Made by a program: the position numbers and the translations under genes
Shown here: piece after piece, positions 25,566 through 36,700 of the stretch
Layout of the letters: each line of letters opens with the position of its first letter
Position numbering within the stretch: the stretch's first letter is position 1
Source of the DNA: Serratia sp. PL17
GTDB lineage: Bacteria; Pseudomonadota; Gammaproteobacteria; Enterobacterales; Enterobacteriaceae
NCBI RefSeq assembly: GCF_017832355.1
Contig: NZ_JAFIBY010000005.1
Span: 310,001-374,000, forward strand
Length of the DNA stretch: 64,000 nt
Direction: 5' to 3'
Notes under the pieces: model-generated
What the model was told of the DNA's origin: nothing
The model's input: only the letters and a program-made list of their open reading frames with translations
Database searches by the model: none

Positions 25566-25616
25566 CAGCCCATAGGCTGAGGCCTTGAGGCCGAATAATA
25601 GAACCAAGGACACAGG
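25566..25616 (+). repeat. tRNA-Phe-like scar, candidate left island junction
   Basis: Bases 25566-25604 match 43946-43984 in the same orientation with few mismatches (shared core GGCCTTG-GGCCGAATAAT). Overlapping its right side, 25598-25616 match the interior of the tRNA-Phe gene (44068-44086; shared GAACCAAGGACAC). The two other copies lie at the tRNA-Phe gene 18.4 kb away. This chimeric scar is directly followed by a conjugative ATPase fragment, so it is read as the remnant of an attachment site or a recombination junction. Confidence 0.5.
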
Positions 25617-25779
25617 GTGACGGTTGACCCGCTTAACAAGCATGACCGTAGCCTGAGTGCGCACATGCTGTATTTTGGCCCGACCGGCGCGGGGAAATCG
25701 GCGACGCTGCGTGCGACCTTATCGCAACTGATGGCGATACATCGGTCGCGGTTGTTTATCGCGGAAGCGGGTATCAATG
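25617..25779 (+). pseudogene. Fragment of VirB4/TraC-type conjugative ATPase
   Basis: The translated segment has the Walker A region AHMLYFGPTGAGKSATL followed by LMAIHRSRLFIAEAG, closely resembling the ATPase core of the VirB4/TraC proteins of integrative conjugative elements, where a similar DP...K.DR...AHM lead-in occurs. Similarity stops abruptly after FIAEAG, leaving about 50 of several hundred residues. It is a relic of a conjugative element next to the tRNA-Phe-like scar. Confidence 0.65.
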
Positions 25780-25848
25780 GCATCGCCCTGTCGCACACTG
25801 TATTTGACAGTGACGATAGGCACATTCGCACATTCGCACATTAGGTAC

Positions 25849-26106
25849 CGACCGAGAGCTTGCACAACACTGCGGCCACGGAAGAACAGATTACCGCAAA
25901 AATCTAGGATTTTTGCTCTGTAAGTGGTAATACCGTTGGCATCGTGAAGTTTGATCCCAAGAGCAGAGTGATGTCGTAGCTCGCCGCTGATGGCGGTGTT
26001 CGCTGGCTCCAGTCTAGAGGGGAGCTTATCTTTACGCCGGGTAGCTTGAATGGCCACTTTGCTGGAATCGTTAAACAGTGCAAAGAGCGTTAGGAACTGT
26101 GAAGTT
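25849..26106 (-). pseudogene. Unidentified coding-like remnant
   Basis: On the minus strand a frame without a proper start reads LFALFNDSSKVAIQATRRKD and continues with ELRHHSALGIKLHDANG and FFRGRSVVQALGRYL. The composition is protein-like and it lies between the TraC fragment and the AraC-type gene, so it may be another piece of the decayed element. I do not recognise the family. A short tandem repeat (CACATTCG units) borders it at about 25820-25842. Confidence 0.3.
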
Positions 26107-26192
26107 TGCTATTCAGCGAGCGCTCGGCGAAAGCTGATTGGACATTATATGTGGGGGGCCCTTGCGGGGCCCCTGCAGATTAACGCCCTGAT

Positions 26193-27245
26193 TTAGCTCT
26201 TGGAAGTGGATTGTTCAGTATGGAACAGCTTGGCGCGAACGGTTTTGCGATAATCGCCGGGTGAAACGCTGGAGATGCGTTTGAACTGGCGGTTAAAGTG
26301 CGCAATATCTTGGTACCCCACCAGAGCGGCAATTTCTTGAATACTCAAATTAGTCGTTTGTAGCATATTGATTGCAGACTCAATCCGAACCTTTAAGAGG
26401 TATTGCAAGGGCGAAATATCGGTCGCATTTTTGAAGCGGCGGTTAAAGTTGCGCAAACTCATGCCTACCATATCGGCGAGCCTCTGCATTGGTAAGTCTG
26501 TCGTGCAATTTTCCTTTATCCAGGTTTGGATCTGGATTATATCCTCGTCAGGATGAGGTTTATTTTCTTCTCGGTAACACAGGCGTTCAAAGTTGCTGCG
26601 GATCTCGTGGAAGAAAGTCCGTTGCGTATGGTTAGCCACTTTTTTACCGTAGGTGGTCTCAATAAAATGAATGGTGAGATCGGAAAGGGCCTTCACGCTG
26701 GCTGCACAGAAAACATTCTCGGACTGGGTGATGAAGTATTTTGTTTTTAAATTAACCTCGGGATAATCATGTGCGAATTGTTCGAAATAGTGCCAGTGGG
26801 TGGTGGCCGGTTGGTCATCCAGTAGATGGGCTTCGGCCAAAAAGCAGCACCCCGTCCCGACGGCAGCTATCCGTGTGCCTTTTGCCGCTTGCACTGCCAG
26901 CCACTGAGTGATGGTTGTGTTTTGTCTTACGATAGGGCGCGGATTGCGCCAGATAGCGGGCAGATAGATGATATCGTAATCGGAATCGTCTTCCAATACG
27001 TCATCGGCAATCAAGCTAAAACCGCTGTGTGTAGGTATGGGATTTTTATTAATACTTATCGTACTAATATTGAGAATATTCTCATGCCTGCATAAGGTAG
27101 GTATATATTTATCTTGGTTTTTCTGATTGTTCCTTTGTTCTGCGAAATAACTACTTGCTGCTGCTTTCCACATTTCTATTGGTAGGCTGAGGCCGGAACT
27201 CAGCATGTGCTCGCACAATACAAATCCAATTTTTGTATTTATCAT
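26193..27245 (-). CDS. AraC-family regulator with DJ-1/GATase1-like domain (GlxA type)
   Basis: A 350-residue regulator. The N-terminal 220 residues are a DJ-1/PfpI-like domain (YDIIYLPAIWRNPRP, AAVGTGCCFLAEAHLLDDQPATTHWHYFEQF), followed by two AraC helix-turn-helix motifs (LPMQRLADMVGMSLRNFNRRFKNATDISPLQYL and IQEIAALVGYQDIAHFNRQFKRISSVSPGDYRK). This is the GlxA/FtrA architecture. It is divergent from the biosynthetic cluster across 180 bp and is the only regulator there, so it is the likely pathway-specific activator. The Cys-Cys at the elbow (TGCC) could be ligand- or redox-sensing; that is inference. Confidence 0.85.
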   Translation of the reverse strand: MINTKIGFVLCEHMLSSGLSLPIEMWKAAASSYFAEQRNNQKNQDKYIPTLCRHENILNISTISINKNPIPTHSGFSLIADDVLEDDSDYDIIYLPAIWRNPRPIVRQNTTITQWLAVQAAKGTRIAAVGTGCCFLAEAHLLDDQPATTHWHYFEQFAHDYPEVNLKTKYFITQSENVFCAASVKALSDLTIHFIETTYGKKVANHTQRTFFHEIRSNFERLCYREENKPHPDEDIIQIQTWIKENCTTDLPMQRLADMVGMSLRNFNRRFKNATDISPLQYLLKVRIESAINMLQTTNLSIQEIAALVGYQDIAHFNRQFKRISSVSPGDYRKTVRAKLFHTEQSTSKS

Positions 27246-27425
27246 TTTTCGGTTAATACCTGATTTATTATTTTGTTATTGCTTTTACACCTGTCTTGGC
27301 CAAAAAGGTCTGCATTTTGGCCGGATTTTCATAATATCTTTTGCCCACGTTTTGTAAACTGATATCTGTAAATTATCTAAAGTAAGTGAAGGCATAACGA
27401 TGCCGCAAAAAGGCGAGGATACTCT
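27246..27425. promoter_or_regulatory. Divergent promoter region of the biosynthetic cluster
   Basis: The 180-bp AT-rich spacer between the AraC-type regulator and the first biosynthetic gene. It must contain promoters for both. I see a ribosome site (GCGAGG) before 27426 and a CTGTAAATTATCTAAAGTAAG stretch upstream, but no operator that I can assign. Later genes in the cluster have short gaps or overlaps, so this is probably the main promoter. Confidence 0.5.
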
Positions 27426-29324
27426 ATGGTCAAGTTACCTGTCATAACCGCCTTCGGTGGCTACGGCCCAGCAGGGCGGAGTTCTTCGCACCACGCGTTT
27501 CGCCGCATGGTCATGGACGCTTTGCCGGAGGACCAGCAGCAAGAGACGCTGTTATCATTAGCAGTGCTGATGGGGTTGCTAAAATATCAGGATGACGGCT
27601 ACCGTAACGCTGAAGGGAATTTACGTTCAGCCGCACAAGCCGCGACTGAAATAAAAGAAGCCGTATTGCAAGGTACATTGATCAGAAAGATCGCCAAAGA
27701 GTATTTTGACGTCGATGCCGTTGCCAGTCATGCCAAATTGAATATGGCAGCCGGTGCCGAACCTTTGAGTTTTGATATACCCAGCCGGCAGGTGCCCCAA
27801 TCTTTGCCGCAAGGATGGCGAGCTGAACCGCTAACGGACGATCGGATGCGCATTACCGTTCGGGGCGAGATGGATTGCAAAATTGACGTTACCTTGCGTA
27901 CGGAAGCGCAAGCCGCCGGCCAGTTGCCGCAAGGATTCAGACCAGGTGATCACTACAGTTCGCAGTTTCATCCCCGTGCGTTGCAGATGGCGATCGTCGC
28001 GGCTTCCGATGCTATTAATGCTCTGGGGATCCCGTTGCGTGAAATTCGGGCGCTGATTGCGCCAGACCAACTGGGGGTGTATTCCGGCAATATTCTGGGG
28101 CAGCTCGACGATCAAGGGTTTGGCGGTATGCTGCAATCGCGCCTGAAGGGCAACCGCGTCAGCGCCAAACAGTGCCCGTTGGGCCTGAACAGCATGTGCG
28201 CCGATTTTTTGAATGCCTATGTATTAGGCAGTATGGGGCACACCGGCGCTACCTTGGGGGCCTGCGCCACCTTTCTCTACAATCTGAATGCCGCAGTAGA
28301 AGATATTAAGGCGGGCAGGATCCGCGTAGCCATCGTAGGGAGCGCGGAGGCACCGATTACCCCAGAAGTGATTGAAGGTTTTGATGCGATGGGGGCGCTG
28401 GCAACGGAGAGCAAGCTCAAACGTATCGACGGAACTGAAACGGCAGACTGGCGCAACAGCAGTCGCCCGTTTGGCAACAGCTGCGGTTTTGTGATTGCCG
28501 AGTCCAGTCAATATATTGTGCTGATGGATGATGAGCTGGCATTGCAACTGGGGGCGGAGATTCACGGCTCGGTGAGCGATGTTTTTATTAACGCCGACGG
28601 GTATAAACGCTCTATTGCTTCGCCGGGACCGGGCAATTACATCACGATGGCGAAGGCTGTCGCCTCTGCCGTCACGATGGCCGGGTTGGAATGCGTACAA
28701 AAAGGCTCTTTTATACAGGCGCATGGTTCCAGCACACCAAAGAACTGCGTGTCCGAAGCCGAGATCTTTGACCGGGTCGCCGAAGCCTTTTCCATTAACG
28801 CATGGCCTGTCACGGCGGTGAAATCATATCTGGGGCACTCATTAGGGCCGGCGAGTGGCGATCAGTTGATTAGCTGTCTGGGCACCTTTAAGTACGGCAT
28901 CTTGCCGGGAATCAAGAGTGTGTCTCAGGTATCACCGGAGGTGAATGACGCTCGCTTATTGATCCCGACCCAGGATCGACCTTTACCAGTTGAACAGACG
29001 CAGATCGCTTTTATCAACTCGAAGGGATTTGGCGGAAATAATGCCTCCGCTGTGGTCTACTCACCGCAACTGACGGCGCAGTGGTTGCGTAAACGGCATG
29101 GCGAACAGGCCTTTGCCGACTACCAGCAGCGTAGACGGCAGGTACAGCAACAGATAGTGGCTTATGATGCGGCGGCCTCACGCGGTGAACTGAACGTTAT
29201 CTATCTTTTTGGGCAACATGAGATAAATGAAGCTGAGGTTGAGATCGACATGAACGGTATCAGGATGCCGGGATTTGAACAACCAATTCATTATTCCAAA
29301 GTTAAACGATTTACAGATTTTTAA
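27426..29324 (+). CDS. Stand-alone beta-ketoacyl synthase, extended form
   Basis: A 632-residue ketosynthase, much longer than FabF/FabB (about 410). The thiolase-fold catalytic set is complete: Cys280 (TLGACATFLYN), His433 (QAHGSSTPKN) and His471 (VKSYLGHSLGPASG). The N-terminal 170-190 residues (AFGGYGPAGRSSSHHAFRRMVMDAL...) and a C-terminal 80-residue tail lie outside the usual fold. It probably condenses an acyl chain with a malonyl unit, or acts as a starter/off-loading enzyme, in fatty-acyl metabolism linked to the megasynthase. It begins the cluster. The KS is not closely like the KS inside the megasynthase, so it is not a simple duplicate. Confidence 0.85.
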   Translation: MVKLPVITAFGGYGPAGRSSSHHAFRRMVMDALPEDQQQETLLSLAVLMGLLKYQDDGYRNAEGNLRSAAQAATEIKEAVLQGTLIRKIAKEYFDVDAVASHAKLNMAAGAEPLSFDIPSRQVPQSLPQGWRAEPLTDDRMRITVRGEMDCKIDVTLRTEAQAAGQLPQGFRPGDHYSSQFHPRALQMAIVAASDAINALGIPLREIRALIAPDQLGVYSGNILGQLDDQGFGGMLQSRLKGNRVSAKQCPLGLNSMCADFLNAYVLGSMGHTGATLGACATFLYNLNAAVEDIKAGRIRVAIVGSAEAPITPEVIEGFDAMGALATESKLKRIDGTETADWRNSSRPFGNSCGFVIAESSQYIVLMDDELALQLGAEIHGSVSDVFINADGYKRSIASPGPGNYITMAKAVASAVTMAGLECVQKGSFIQAHGSSTPKNCVSEAEIFDRVAEAFSINAWPVTAVKSYLGHSLGPASGDQLISCLGTFKYGILPGIKSVSQVSPEVNDARLLIPTQDRPLPVEQTQIAFINSKGFGGNNASAVVYSPQLTAQWLRKRHGEQAFADYQQRRRQVQQQIVAYDAAASRGELNVIYLFGQHEINEAEVEIDMNGIRMPGFEQPIHYSKVKRFTDF

Positions 29325-29442
29325 TTATACGTATTTATAATCTTATAGCGTTGAAGTTATTCAAAACTATTTTTATTTATAAGGGTATTTGCGACCTCGC
29401 AAGCACCTTGTCTGTGTGGCGATAATAATCAGGAGAAATAAA

Positions 29443-29853
29443 GTGGCTAATCTCAGTGAGATGCTGATTGCCTTTGGTTGGGGTGGTATTGTTGTGGGTA
29501 TTATGATGGGGGGCTTAATGGGAATGTATGCCTTTAAAGGGCCTTTTCGGGCACCTAAAGGGCATGAAAATTACACTGATTTAAACCGAAGGATGCTGAG
29601 GCTGGCGCATATAGCTTTTATTATGCTGCCGTTAATATCAATGCTTTATGGAATGAACATTGACACCTTACAGGTTCCCTATGTTTACAAGTATTATGCG
29701 GCGATATGCATGGTCATTCTTTCCGTGGGTATCCCTGTATTACTGATTGCTGCCTGTTTTTACTTACCATTCAAATATATTCAAGTCATTCCTTTTAGCT
29801 GTGGGATGTTTGCATTAGTTGTTATGGCCGTAGGCAAGATATCTGCCTTGTAA
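29443..29853 (+). CDS. Small four-helix membrane protein
   Basis: A 136-residue inner-membrane protein starting at a GTG preceded by AGGAGA; an earlier in-frame start at 29389 lacks a ribosome site. Four hydrophobic segments are visible at about 6-28, 50-70, 82-105 and 112-132, with RMLRLAHIAFIMLPL in the second. A His and several Gly/Met residues sit in membrane segments, which would allow cofactor or quinone contact, but no known motif is present. It stands between the ketosynthase and the oxidase gene and may anchor or feed electrons to a cluster enzyme. Function unknown. Confidence 0.65.
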   Translation: MANLSEMLIAFGWGGIVVGIMMGGLMGMYAFKGPFRAPKGHENYTDLNRRMLRLAHIAFIMLPLISMLYGMNIDTLQVPYVYKYYAAICMVILSVGIPVLLIAACFYLPFKYIQVIPFSCGMFALVVMAVGKISAL

Positions 29854-29889
29854 TCTATCAATCGTAGTCTTTATATTGAGATATAAATC

Positions 29890-30717
29890 ATGGAAAAGTT
29901 ACTGAGTGCACGCCAACTCGGCAGAGAGGCTATTGCTGCAACGGTAGAAAATAATAACTACCAGCGTAATCATAAGTTCGCAAAGAGATTAATTGATCGC
30001 GTTGAATCACATCCGTTGATGAGAAATCCCATCTTGTCAAAAATGAATAGCGGTGAGTTTGGCTTCAACCAGATGAAAGTCTTCCATTTGGAGTTTTATC
30101 ATGCCTTCGCCCAGGTCTTTACTGATGCGGTGATCGAAGCGCTTAGCTCTGCAAAACAGTTGGAAGGCCGCTTGGGCGCCCGGGCAAAAATGGCCGCGCG
30201 TTTCCTGCTGCAGATTAACCTGCTGGACGAATTGGGTTTCCACCCGGGGACCGGCAGTGACGGCAGCTATAACGGGCAGCCGGCATTGGCGCACTATGTG
30301 CAATTCTTCAATACCATTGAACAGCTGGGTATGAGTGAGGATGAGGTGAAAGCCTGGTTGCCGATGTCCAGCTCTGTGGCTTGCCGCGCAACCTTTGAAA
30401 ACGCCTACGGTGATTATCCGCAGCTGGTAGCGCTGCTGGCCGTAGCGGAAACGGTGTTCCATGATTTTGCGACGCCATGGGCGAAGAGCGTGGACGTGGC
30501 GACTGACATTGATGTCTCCCGCGGTTATCACAGCATTCACGTAGAAACGGAAACCGGCGAGTCGATTGAAGACGGTCACTCTGAAGATGCCTGGATTTTG
30601 TTCTGCCAGGCGATAACGGAAGATCGTTTCGAGGAAATGGTACAACGTGTGGATCTGTGGCTGAAGGTATGGAATGACTTCTGCAACGATCTCCTTGCCG
30701 GCCGCGCCGAAAAATAA
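29890..30717 (+). CDS. Haem-oxygenase-fold diiron oxidase candidate (TenA/UndA-like)
   Basis: A 275-residue all-helical protein of the 'iron-containing redox enzyme' group. Candidate metal ligands are Glu68-x2-His71 (HLEFYHAF), Glu187/His191 (AETVFHDF) and the Glu/Asp-rich segment Glu219-His230 (HVETETGESIEDGH). This spacing resembles haem-oxygenase-like diiron oxidases (HDO), whose members include UndA (fatty acid to terminal alkene), BesC and SznF. A fatty-acyl oxidation, desaturation or decarboxylation in this pathway is therefore plausible, but the reaction is not established by sequence. Gap of 36 bp to the upstream gene and 55 bp to the megasynthase. Confidence 0.75.
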   Translation: MEKLLSARQLGREAIAATVENNNYQRNHKFAKRLIDRVESHPLMRNPILSKMNSGEFGFNQMKVFHLEFYHAFAQVFTDAVIEALSSAKQLEGRLGARAKMAARFLLQINLLDELGFHPGTGSDGSYNGQPALAHYVQFFNTIEQLGMSEDEVKAWLPMSSSVACRATFENAYGDYPQLVALLAVAETVFHDFATPWAKSVDVATDIDVSRGYHSIHVETETGESIEDGHSEDAWILFCQAITEDRFEEMVQRVDLWLKVWNDFCNDLLAGRAEK

Positions 30718-30772
30718 TTTCAGGCTAATTTAACTTTTCATATTTTATATTGAGAACAAAGAGCTAATCATT

Positions 30773-33700
30773 ATGCCGTCTCATCAGTTGTTTAACAGGG
30801 GATTTAATTCCTTCAACCAACTATTGCCCGAACTTGCTGTTCAACATACCGACAAGACGGCATTTGAATTTTTGCGAAGTGCCAAAGAAATAAAGAATCA
30901 GAGTTACAGACAATTGCATCAGCGCGCTGCATCTCTTGCCAGCGCACTACAGCAATACGCTCATCGGGGTGGCAGGGTTATTTTACTTTATCCTGACGGT
31001 GAAGATTTTATTGGCGCTTTTTTCGGGTGTCTTTATGCCGGCATGATTGCCGTGCCTGTCCCTATGCCGGCCAAGGCCTCAGGAAGCGCGTGGGAGCGTT
31101 TTATTGGGGTTTTACGCAATGCACAAACGGAATTTATTGTCACCACAGGGAAAGGCGCTGAAACCTTAATATCACTCAGTTTACCGCTAGCGCCACTAAT
31201 TTTTACCTTTGATCAACTGCCCGCCGTGGTAATACCGGCGGGGTATCGCCTTCAACAACTAGATAGCCATTTTTCAGGGACGTTCAACCCTGCACCGGTG
31301 AGCGACGACGATGTGGCTTTTTTGCAATATACCTCGGGTTCAACCGGTACGCCAAAGGGGGTCATGGTCACTCATGGCAACCTGTGGGCCAACTCTCAAG
31401 CCATTCATCGCTACTTCGGTCATCACAATGAAAGCCGCGGCATGATATGGCTGCCGCATTTCCATGATATGGGGCTTATCGGCGGCTTGCTTCAGCCGGT
31501 ATTCGGGGCATTCCCCTGCCGGGTGATGTCGCCGATGATGCTGATGAAAAAACCGCTTAATTGGCTAAAACAGGTGTCGGAGTTCCGTGCGACGACGTCG
31601 GGTGGCCCTAATTTCGCCTACGACCTCTGCGTGCGCAAAATTAGCCCGCAGCAGGCCGAAGGCCTAGATCTTTCCCACTGGGATGTGGCCTTTTGCGGTG
31701 CGGAGCCTATCCGGCCAGCCACGTTGCGTCAGTTCAGTGAACACTTTGCTTCGGCCGGTTTCCGGGCGCAGGCGTTTTTACCCTGCTATGGCATGGCGGA
31801 AACCACGCTGATTGTTACCGGTAGGGAGAAAGGCCAGGGGATGGCGGTCGCCGAGGAAAAATCGGGGGATGTCGTCAACTGTGGCGAGGCGTTGCCCGGC
31901 ACCGATGTCCGCATTGTCGATCCTGATACTCTACAACCGCTTGCGGCCGGGCAAACTGGTGAGATTTTGTTACGTGGGCCCAGCATTGCGGCCGGCTATT
32001 GGAATAACCCGGCGGCGACGGAGACCACCTTCCAAGCGCGGATCGAGCCTGATTCGGCGCATTGGTTACGCAGCGGCGATTTGGGTTTTCTGCAAGCGGG
32101 GGCACTGTACGTCACCGGGCGTGTGAAAGAACTTCTGATCGTCAATGGGCAAAACCATTACCCGACGGACATTGAGGAAACGATCAGAGGAGCAGATATT
32201 TTGCTGGCAGATGCAACCGTTTGTGTCTTCGCCGCCGAGATTGCTCAAACTGAACAGGCTGTGGCCTTGCTGGAGATCCCGGAACGTCTCAAAGAGACCC
32301 TGGATACCGCAGCGTTGAACCGGTGTTTGAATGCCGTGGTTGCCGAGCGACACGGCATAACCCTGGGGGAATGGGTATGGGTCGGCCGCCGGGCCATTCC
32401 ACGCACTACCAGTGGCAAATTGCAACGTACCCGCGCCAGAGAAATGTACCGGCAAAATGAACTGGCGGTGCAATGGCGTAGCCGGGCCGAGCAATCGCAA
32501 AGGGTCCAGGTTGCCGATGCTGCCTCATACAGCGTGCCTGCCCTGGCCGCACTTATAGCCAGTATCATCGGTACTGCGGTCAATGGCGCTGTCGGTGAAG
32601 AACAGTGGGATGAGGCTTTTACCGTCTTTGGCCTGAACTCGTTACAGGCCGTTGGCGTGATCGGCGAGTTAGAGCAACATTTGGGGCGTGAGCTGTCGCC
32701 GGCGCTGATTTACGATTATCCGACGATCAATAAGCTGGCTGCGGGTCTGTTGCAACCCGTTGTGCGACCAGAAGCCGCTAGGACGGCCGTGGCCAGCCAG
32801 GATGTCGCCGTGATTGGCATCGGGGTTGAACTGCCGGGCCACAGTGGCGTGCAGGCGTTGTGGGCGATGTTGCAACAGGGGCAAAGTACCACGGGTGACA
32901 TCCCCGCTCACCGTTGGGCCGGATCTGCACTCAGCGGTTTTAACCGCAAGGGCAGTTTCTTTGACCGCGTGAGCGATTTTGACGCCGGTTACTTTGGTAT
33001 TTCGCCGCGCGAGGCGGAGTATATCGATCCGCAACATCGCCTGCTGTTGGAAACCGTGCAACAGGCGCTGACCGATGCGGGGTTACAGGCTTCGGCGCTG
33101 CGGGGCAGCGACACCGCGGTGTTTATCGGTATCAGCGCCAGTGATTATGCCATGATCTCGGGCGATCGGGTTTCCGAGTATAGCGGGTTGGGCAACGCAC
33201 ACAGCATCGCCGCCAACCGTATATCTTATCTTTATGATTTTAAAGGGCCAAGCGTCGCTATTGATACGGCCTGCTCATCTTCGCTGGTGGCCATCGATGG
33301 GGCCATGCAAAGCCTGCGCTCAGGGCGCAGTTCGCTGGCTATTGCGGGCGGTGTGAATCTGGCGCTGACGCCGCATTTGCAAAAGGTCTTCACCGAGGCG
33401 CAGATGTTGGCGCCGGATGGTCAGTGCAAAACCTTTGACGCGCGCGCCGATGGTTATGTGCGTGGCGAGGGGTGCGGCATCGTTGTGTTGAAACCCCTGT
33501 CGCAGGCATTGGCCGATGGCGATCGGGTTTATGCCACCCTGGTTGCCAGCGCCATCAATCAGGATGGCCGCAGCAACGGCATCACGGCGCCTAACGGACC
33601 ATCGCAGCAGGCGGTGATCGCGCGGGCGCTGACCGAAGCGGGCATCGACAGCAATCATATCGACTATGTGGAAGCGCATGGCACCGGGACAGCGCTAGGT

Positions 33701-36700
33701 GACCTGATTGAGTATCAGGCGCTGGAAGCGGTGTTTGTCGGGCGTAGCCAACCGGCACCGGTTCAGGTGGGTTCGATCAAGACCAATATCGGTCATCTCG
33801 AAGCCGCAGCCGGTGTGCTTGGGGTGGTGAAGACCGCGTTGATGTTGCATTGCCAACAGCGCGTGCCTCATTTGAATTTCCAACAGAAAAATCCGCATAT
33901 CGCCGCCATTAGCCGCCGGGTGGCGGTAGCGGGTAGCCACTCTTGCGCCTGGGAATCTGCGGCGGGCCAACGTTATGCCGGCGTCAGCAGTTTTGGTTTC
34001 GGCGGGACGAACAGCCACGTGATACTGCGCGATTGCGCGCAGGCCGCGAAGCGCTATGAGGCGGCCCAGCCGGTGGCGATGCTGCTGGTGGCCTCGCACG
34101 AAGAACAGGGTTTCAACGCGCAACGTGACGGTATTTATAACACCTTGCAAATGCAACACGACGTTGACATTCCTGCATGGTGTCGCTTGGTCAATACCCG
34201 TTATGACCACCCGCGCTATCGTGGGTTTGCTTATGGCGACAGCCGCCGGCAATTGGCAGAAAACCTGGCGCAACTCACTGCGAATAAAGTGGAGAAACCG
34301 CGCCCGCAGGTCTGGCTCTTCCCTGGGCAGGGAACGCAGCAAATCGGTATGGGGGCGGCCTTATACCAGCACCTGCCACACTACAGTTCGTGCTTCGATA
34401 GCCTGGCTGAGGTGATTCAGGACCGCTATGAAATTGATATTCGGCAAGCGCTGCATGCTCAGGACGACAATTGGCAGCATTGCGCCAAAACCTGCCAGTT
34501 GGCCCTGTTTGCCTGCAGTTATGCCACGGCGGACAGTTTGTTGCAGTTTGGGCTACGCCCGGCGGCGGTGATTGGCCATAGCCTGGGCGAGTATTGCGCT
34601 GCGGTTGTCGCCGGCCAGATTTCGTTGGCTCAGGGATTGGCGATGGTTCATCAGCGCGCACTCCTGATGGGCAGCTTGGAGCAGCAGGGCGCGATGGCGG
34701 TGGTGTTCAGCGGCGAAAACGAGGTTCGCCGGGGTATCGCCCCTTGGGCTGACGATATCGATATTGCCGCGTTCAATACGCCGACGCTGACCACCATCAC
34801 CGGCAGTTCGCCGGCGATTGATGCTTGCCTACATGCGGTTTCAGCGCAAGGCGGCCATGCCCGCCGGATTAAAACCACCAACGCCTTTCATTCTCACCTG
34901 ATGGATCCCATCTTGCCGGCGTATCGCCTTTGGTTGACGCAGCATATTGATTTTGCTGAAGGGAGTATTCCTTTCTACAGCAATCTGGACGCTCTGCCGC
35001 GCCGGCACACCGATGCCGACTACTGGAGCCAACAAATCCGGCAACCCGTTAATTTCCTGCAAGGCATACAGGCGCTGCGGGAGGAAGGGAAATATACCTT
35101 TGTGGATTTGAGCGCCGACAGTTCGCTGGGCAAGTTTGTCGCCGCCACCGATCGAAGCCAACAGGTTTTGGCGGCCGCGGATCATCGCCATGAATACCAA
35201 TCACTGCTGACGCTGCTGGGTTCGTTGTGGCAGCAAGGGCATGACATTGACTGGTCCAGGCTGTATCGCGCAACAAGCCGTGAAGCCTTGACGCTGCCGG
35301 CCATTCAATTCTGTCGGAAAACTTATTGGCTGGCCGATAAAACGCCAACGCTGCCACCATCTTCACATGAGGACGCTATGTCAAAACAACATCAATTACA
35401 CGCCGAAATCAAAGCGATCATTGCCGGGTATTTGGGGGCATCGCCCGACGCTCTGGAGGATGATCTGCCCTTCCTGGAAATGGGGGCCGACTCGCTGGTC
35501 TTGCTGGATGCGATCAATACCATCAAGGATCGCTATGGCGTTGCGATCCCGCTGAGATCGCTGTTTGAAGAGTTGAATACGCTGGATGCGGTGATCCATT
35601 ACGTCGTGGAGCGTGCGCAAGTGGCGGAACCTGTCGCGGTGGCCAGTGAAAGCCGGGTTGTGGCGGTCGTGCCGCAAGCCGAAGCTTCGGCGGCGCCCAT
35701 GCAGCTTCCTCTTATCGAACACGGAGCCATGTCGGCAACGGCCCCGGCCGAGTTGCAAGGAGTGATTGCGCGGCAATTAGAGGTCATGTCGCAACAGCTG
35801 CGCCTGTTAAGCGGCGGCCATGCTCAACCGCTTTCCGCACCCGCGCTGCCTTCGGTACCGGCAAGCGCGCCGATAGCCGCACTTCCTGCACCGGCAGTCG
35901 CGAGTAACGCGCCGGCTACCGCTGCACCGGCGAAAGCCGGCGCGCACACCAGCTGGTTTAAAAAGGAAACCAGGAAGACGTCATTAGGGGCCGAGCGCGA
36001 CAAACACATACAGCAATTGACGCAGCAGTTTGTCAGCAAAACTCCGAGCTCCAAGCACAATGCGCAGCAGTACCGCGCCGTGCTGGCAGATAACCGGGCA
36101 TCGGCAGGTTTCCGTTTATCCACGAAGGAAATGCTGTATCCCTTGGTGGGCGTGCGTTCACAAGGCTCCCGTATTTGGGATGCCGACGGTAACGAGTACA
36201 TTGATTTCACCATGGGGTTTGGCGCCAACCTGTTGGGCCATGCACCGGAGTGCGTGCAACAGGCCGTTGCCGCACAGCTGGCGCAAGGCATGCAAATCGG
36301 GCCGCAGAGCGCTCTGGCCGGTGAGGTTGCCACATTGATTGCAGAGCTGACGGGCCAGCAGCGCGTGGCGTTCTGTAACTCAGGTTCGGAAGCCGTCATG
36401 AGCGCGGTGCGCCTGGCGCGTGCCGTAACGGGCAAGAACAAAGTGGCGCTGTTCAGCGGCTCTTATCACGGCGTTTTTGATGGCATCCTGGGGCGTCAGC
36501 AGGGGGGCGAAACCCCGGAGCGGGCAGTGCCGATTGCCGCAGGGACGACGGCGTCCCTGGTTGAGGATCTGCTGGTGCTCGACTACGGCAGCGAAGAGAG
36601 CCTGGCTTTGATTGCCCAGTATGCCGATCAACTGGCCGCGGTCATTGTGGAGCCGATTCAAAGCCGCTATCCCGATCATCAGCCGCGCGACTATTTGCAT

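Noticed and set aside
25343..25831. 162-codon open frame on the minus strand
   Set aside because: It crosses the small membrane ORF, the tRNA-like scar and the TraC fragment, all of which have better support on the plus strand.
25820..25842. CRISPR-like tandem repeat
   Set aside because: It is a 2-3 unit repetition of CACATTCG with no spacers; no cas genes or repeat-spacer arrays were found in the window.
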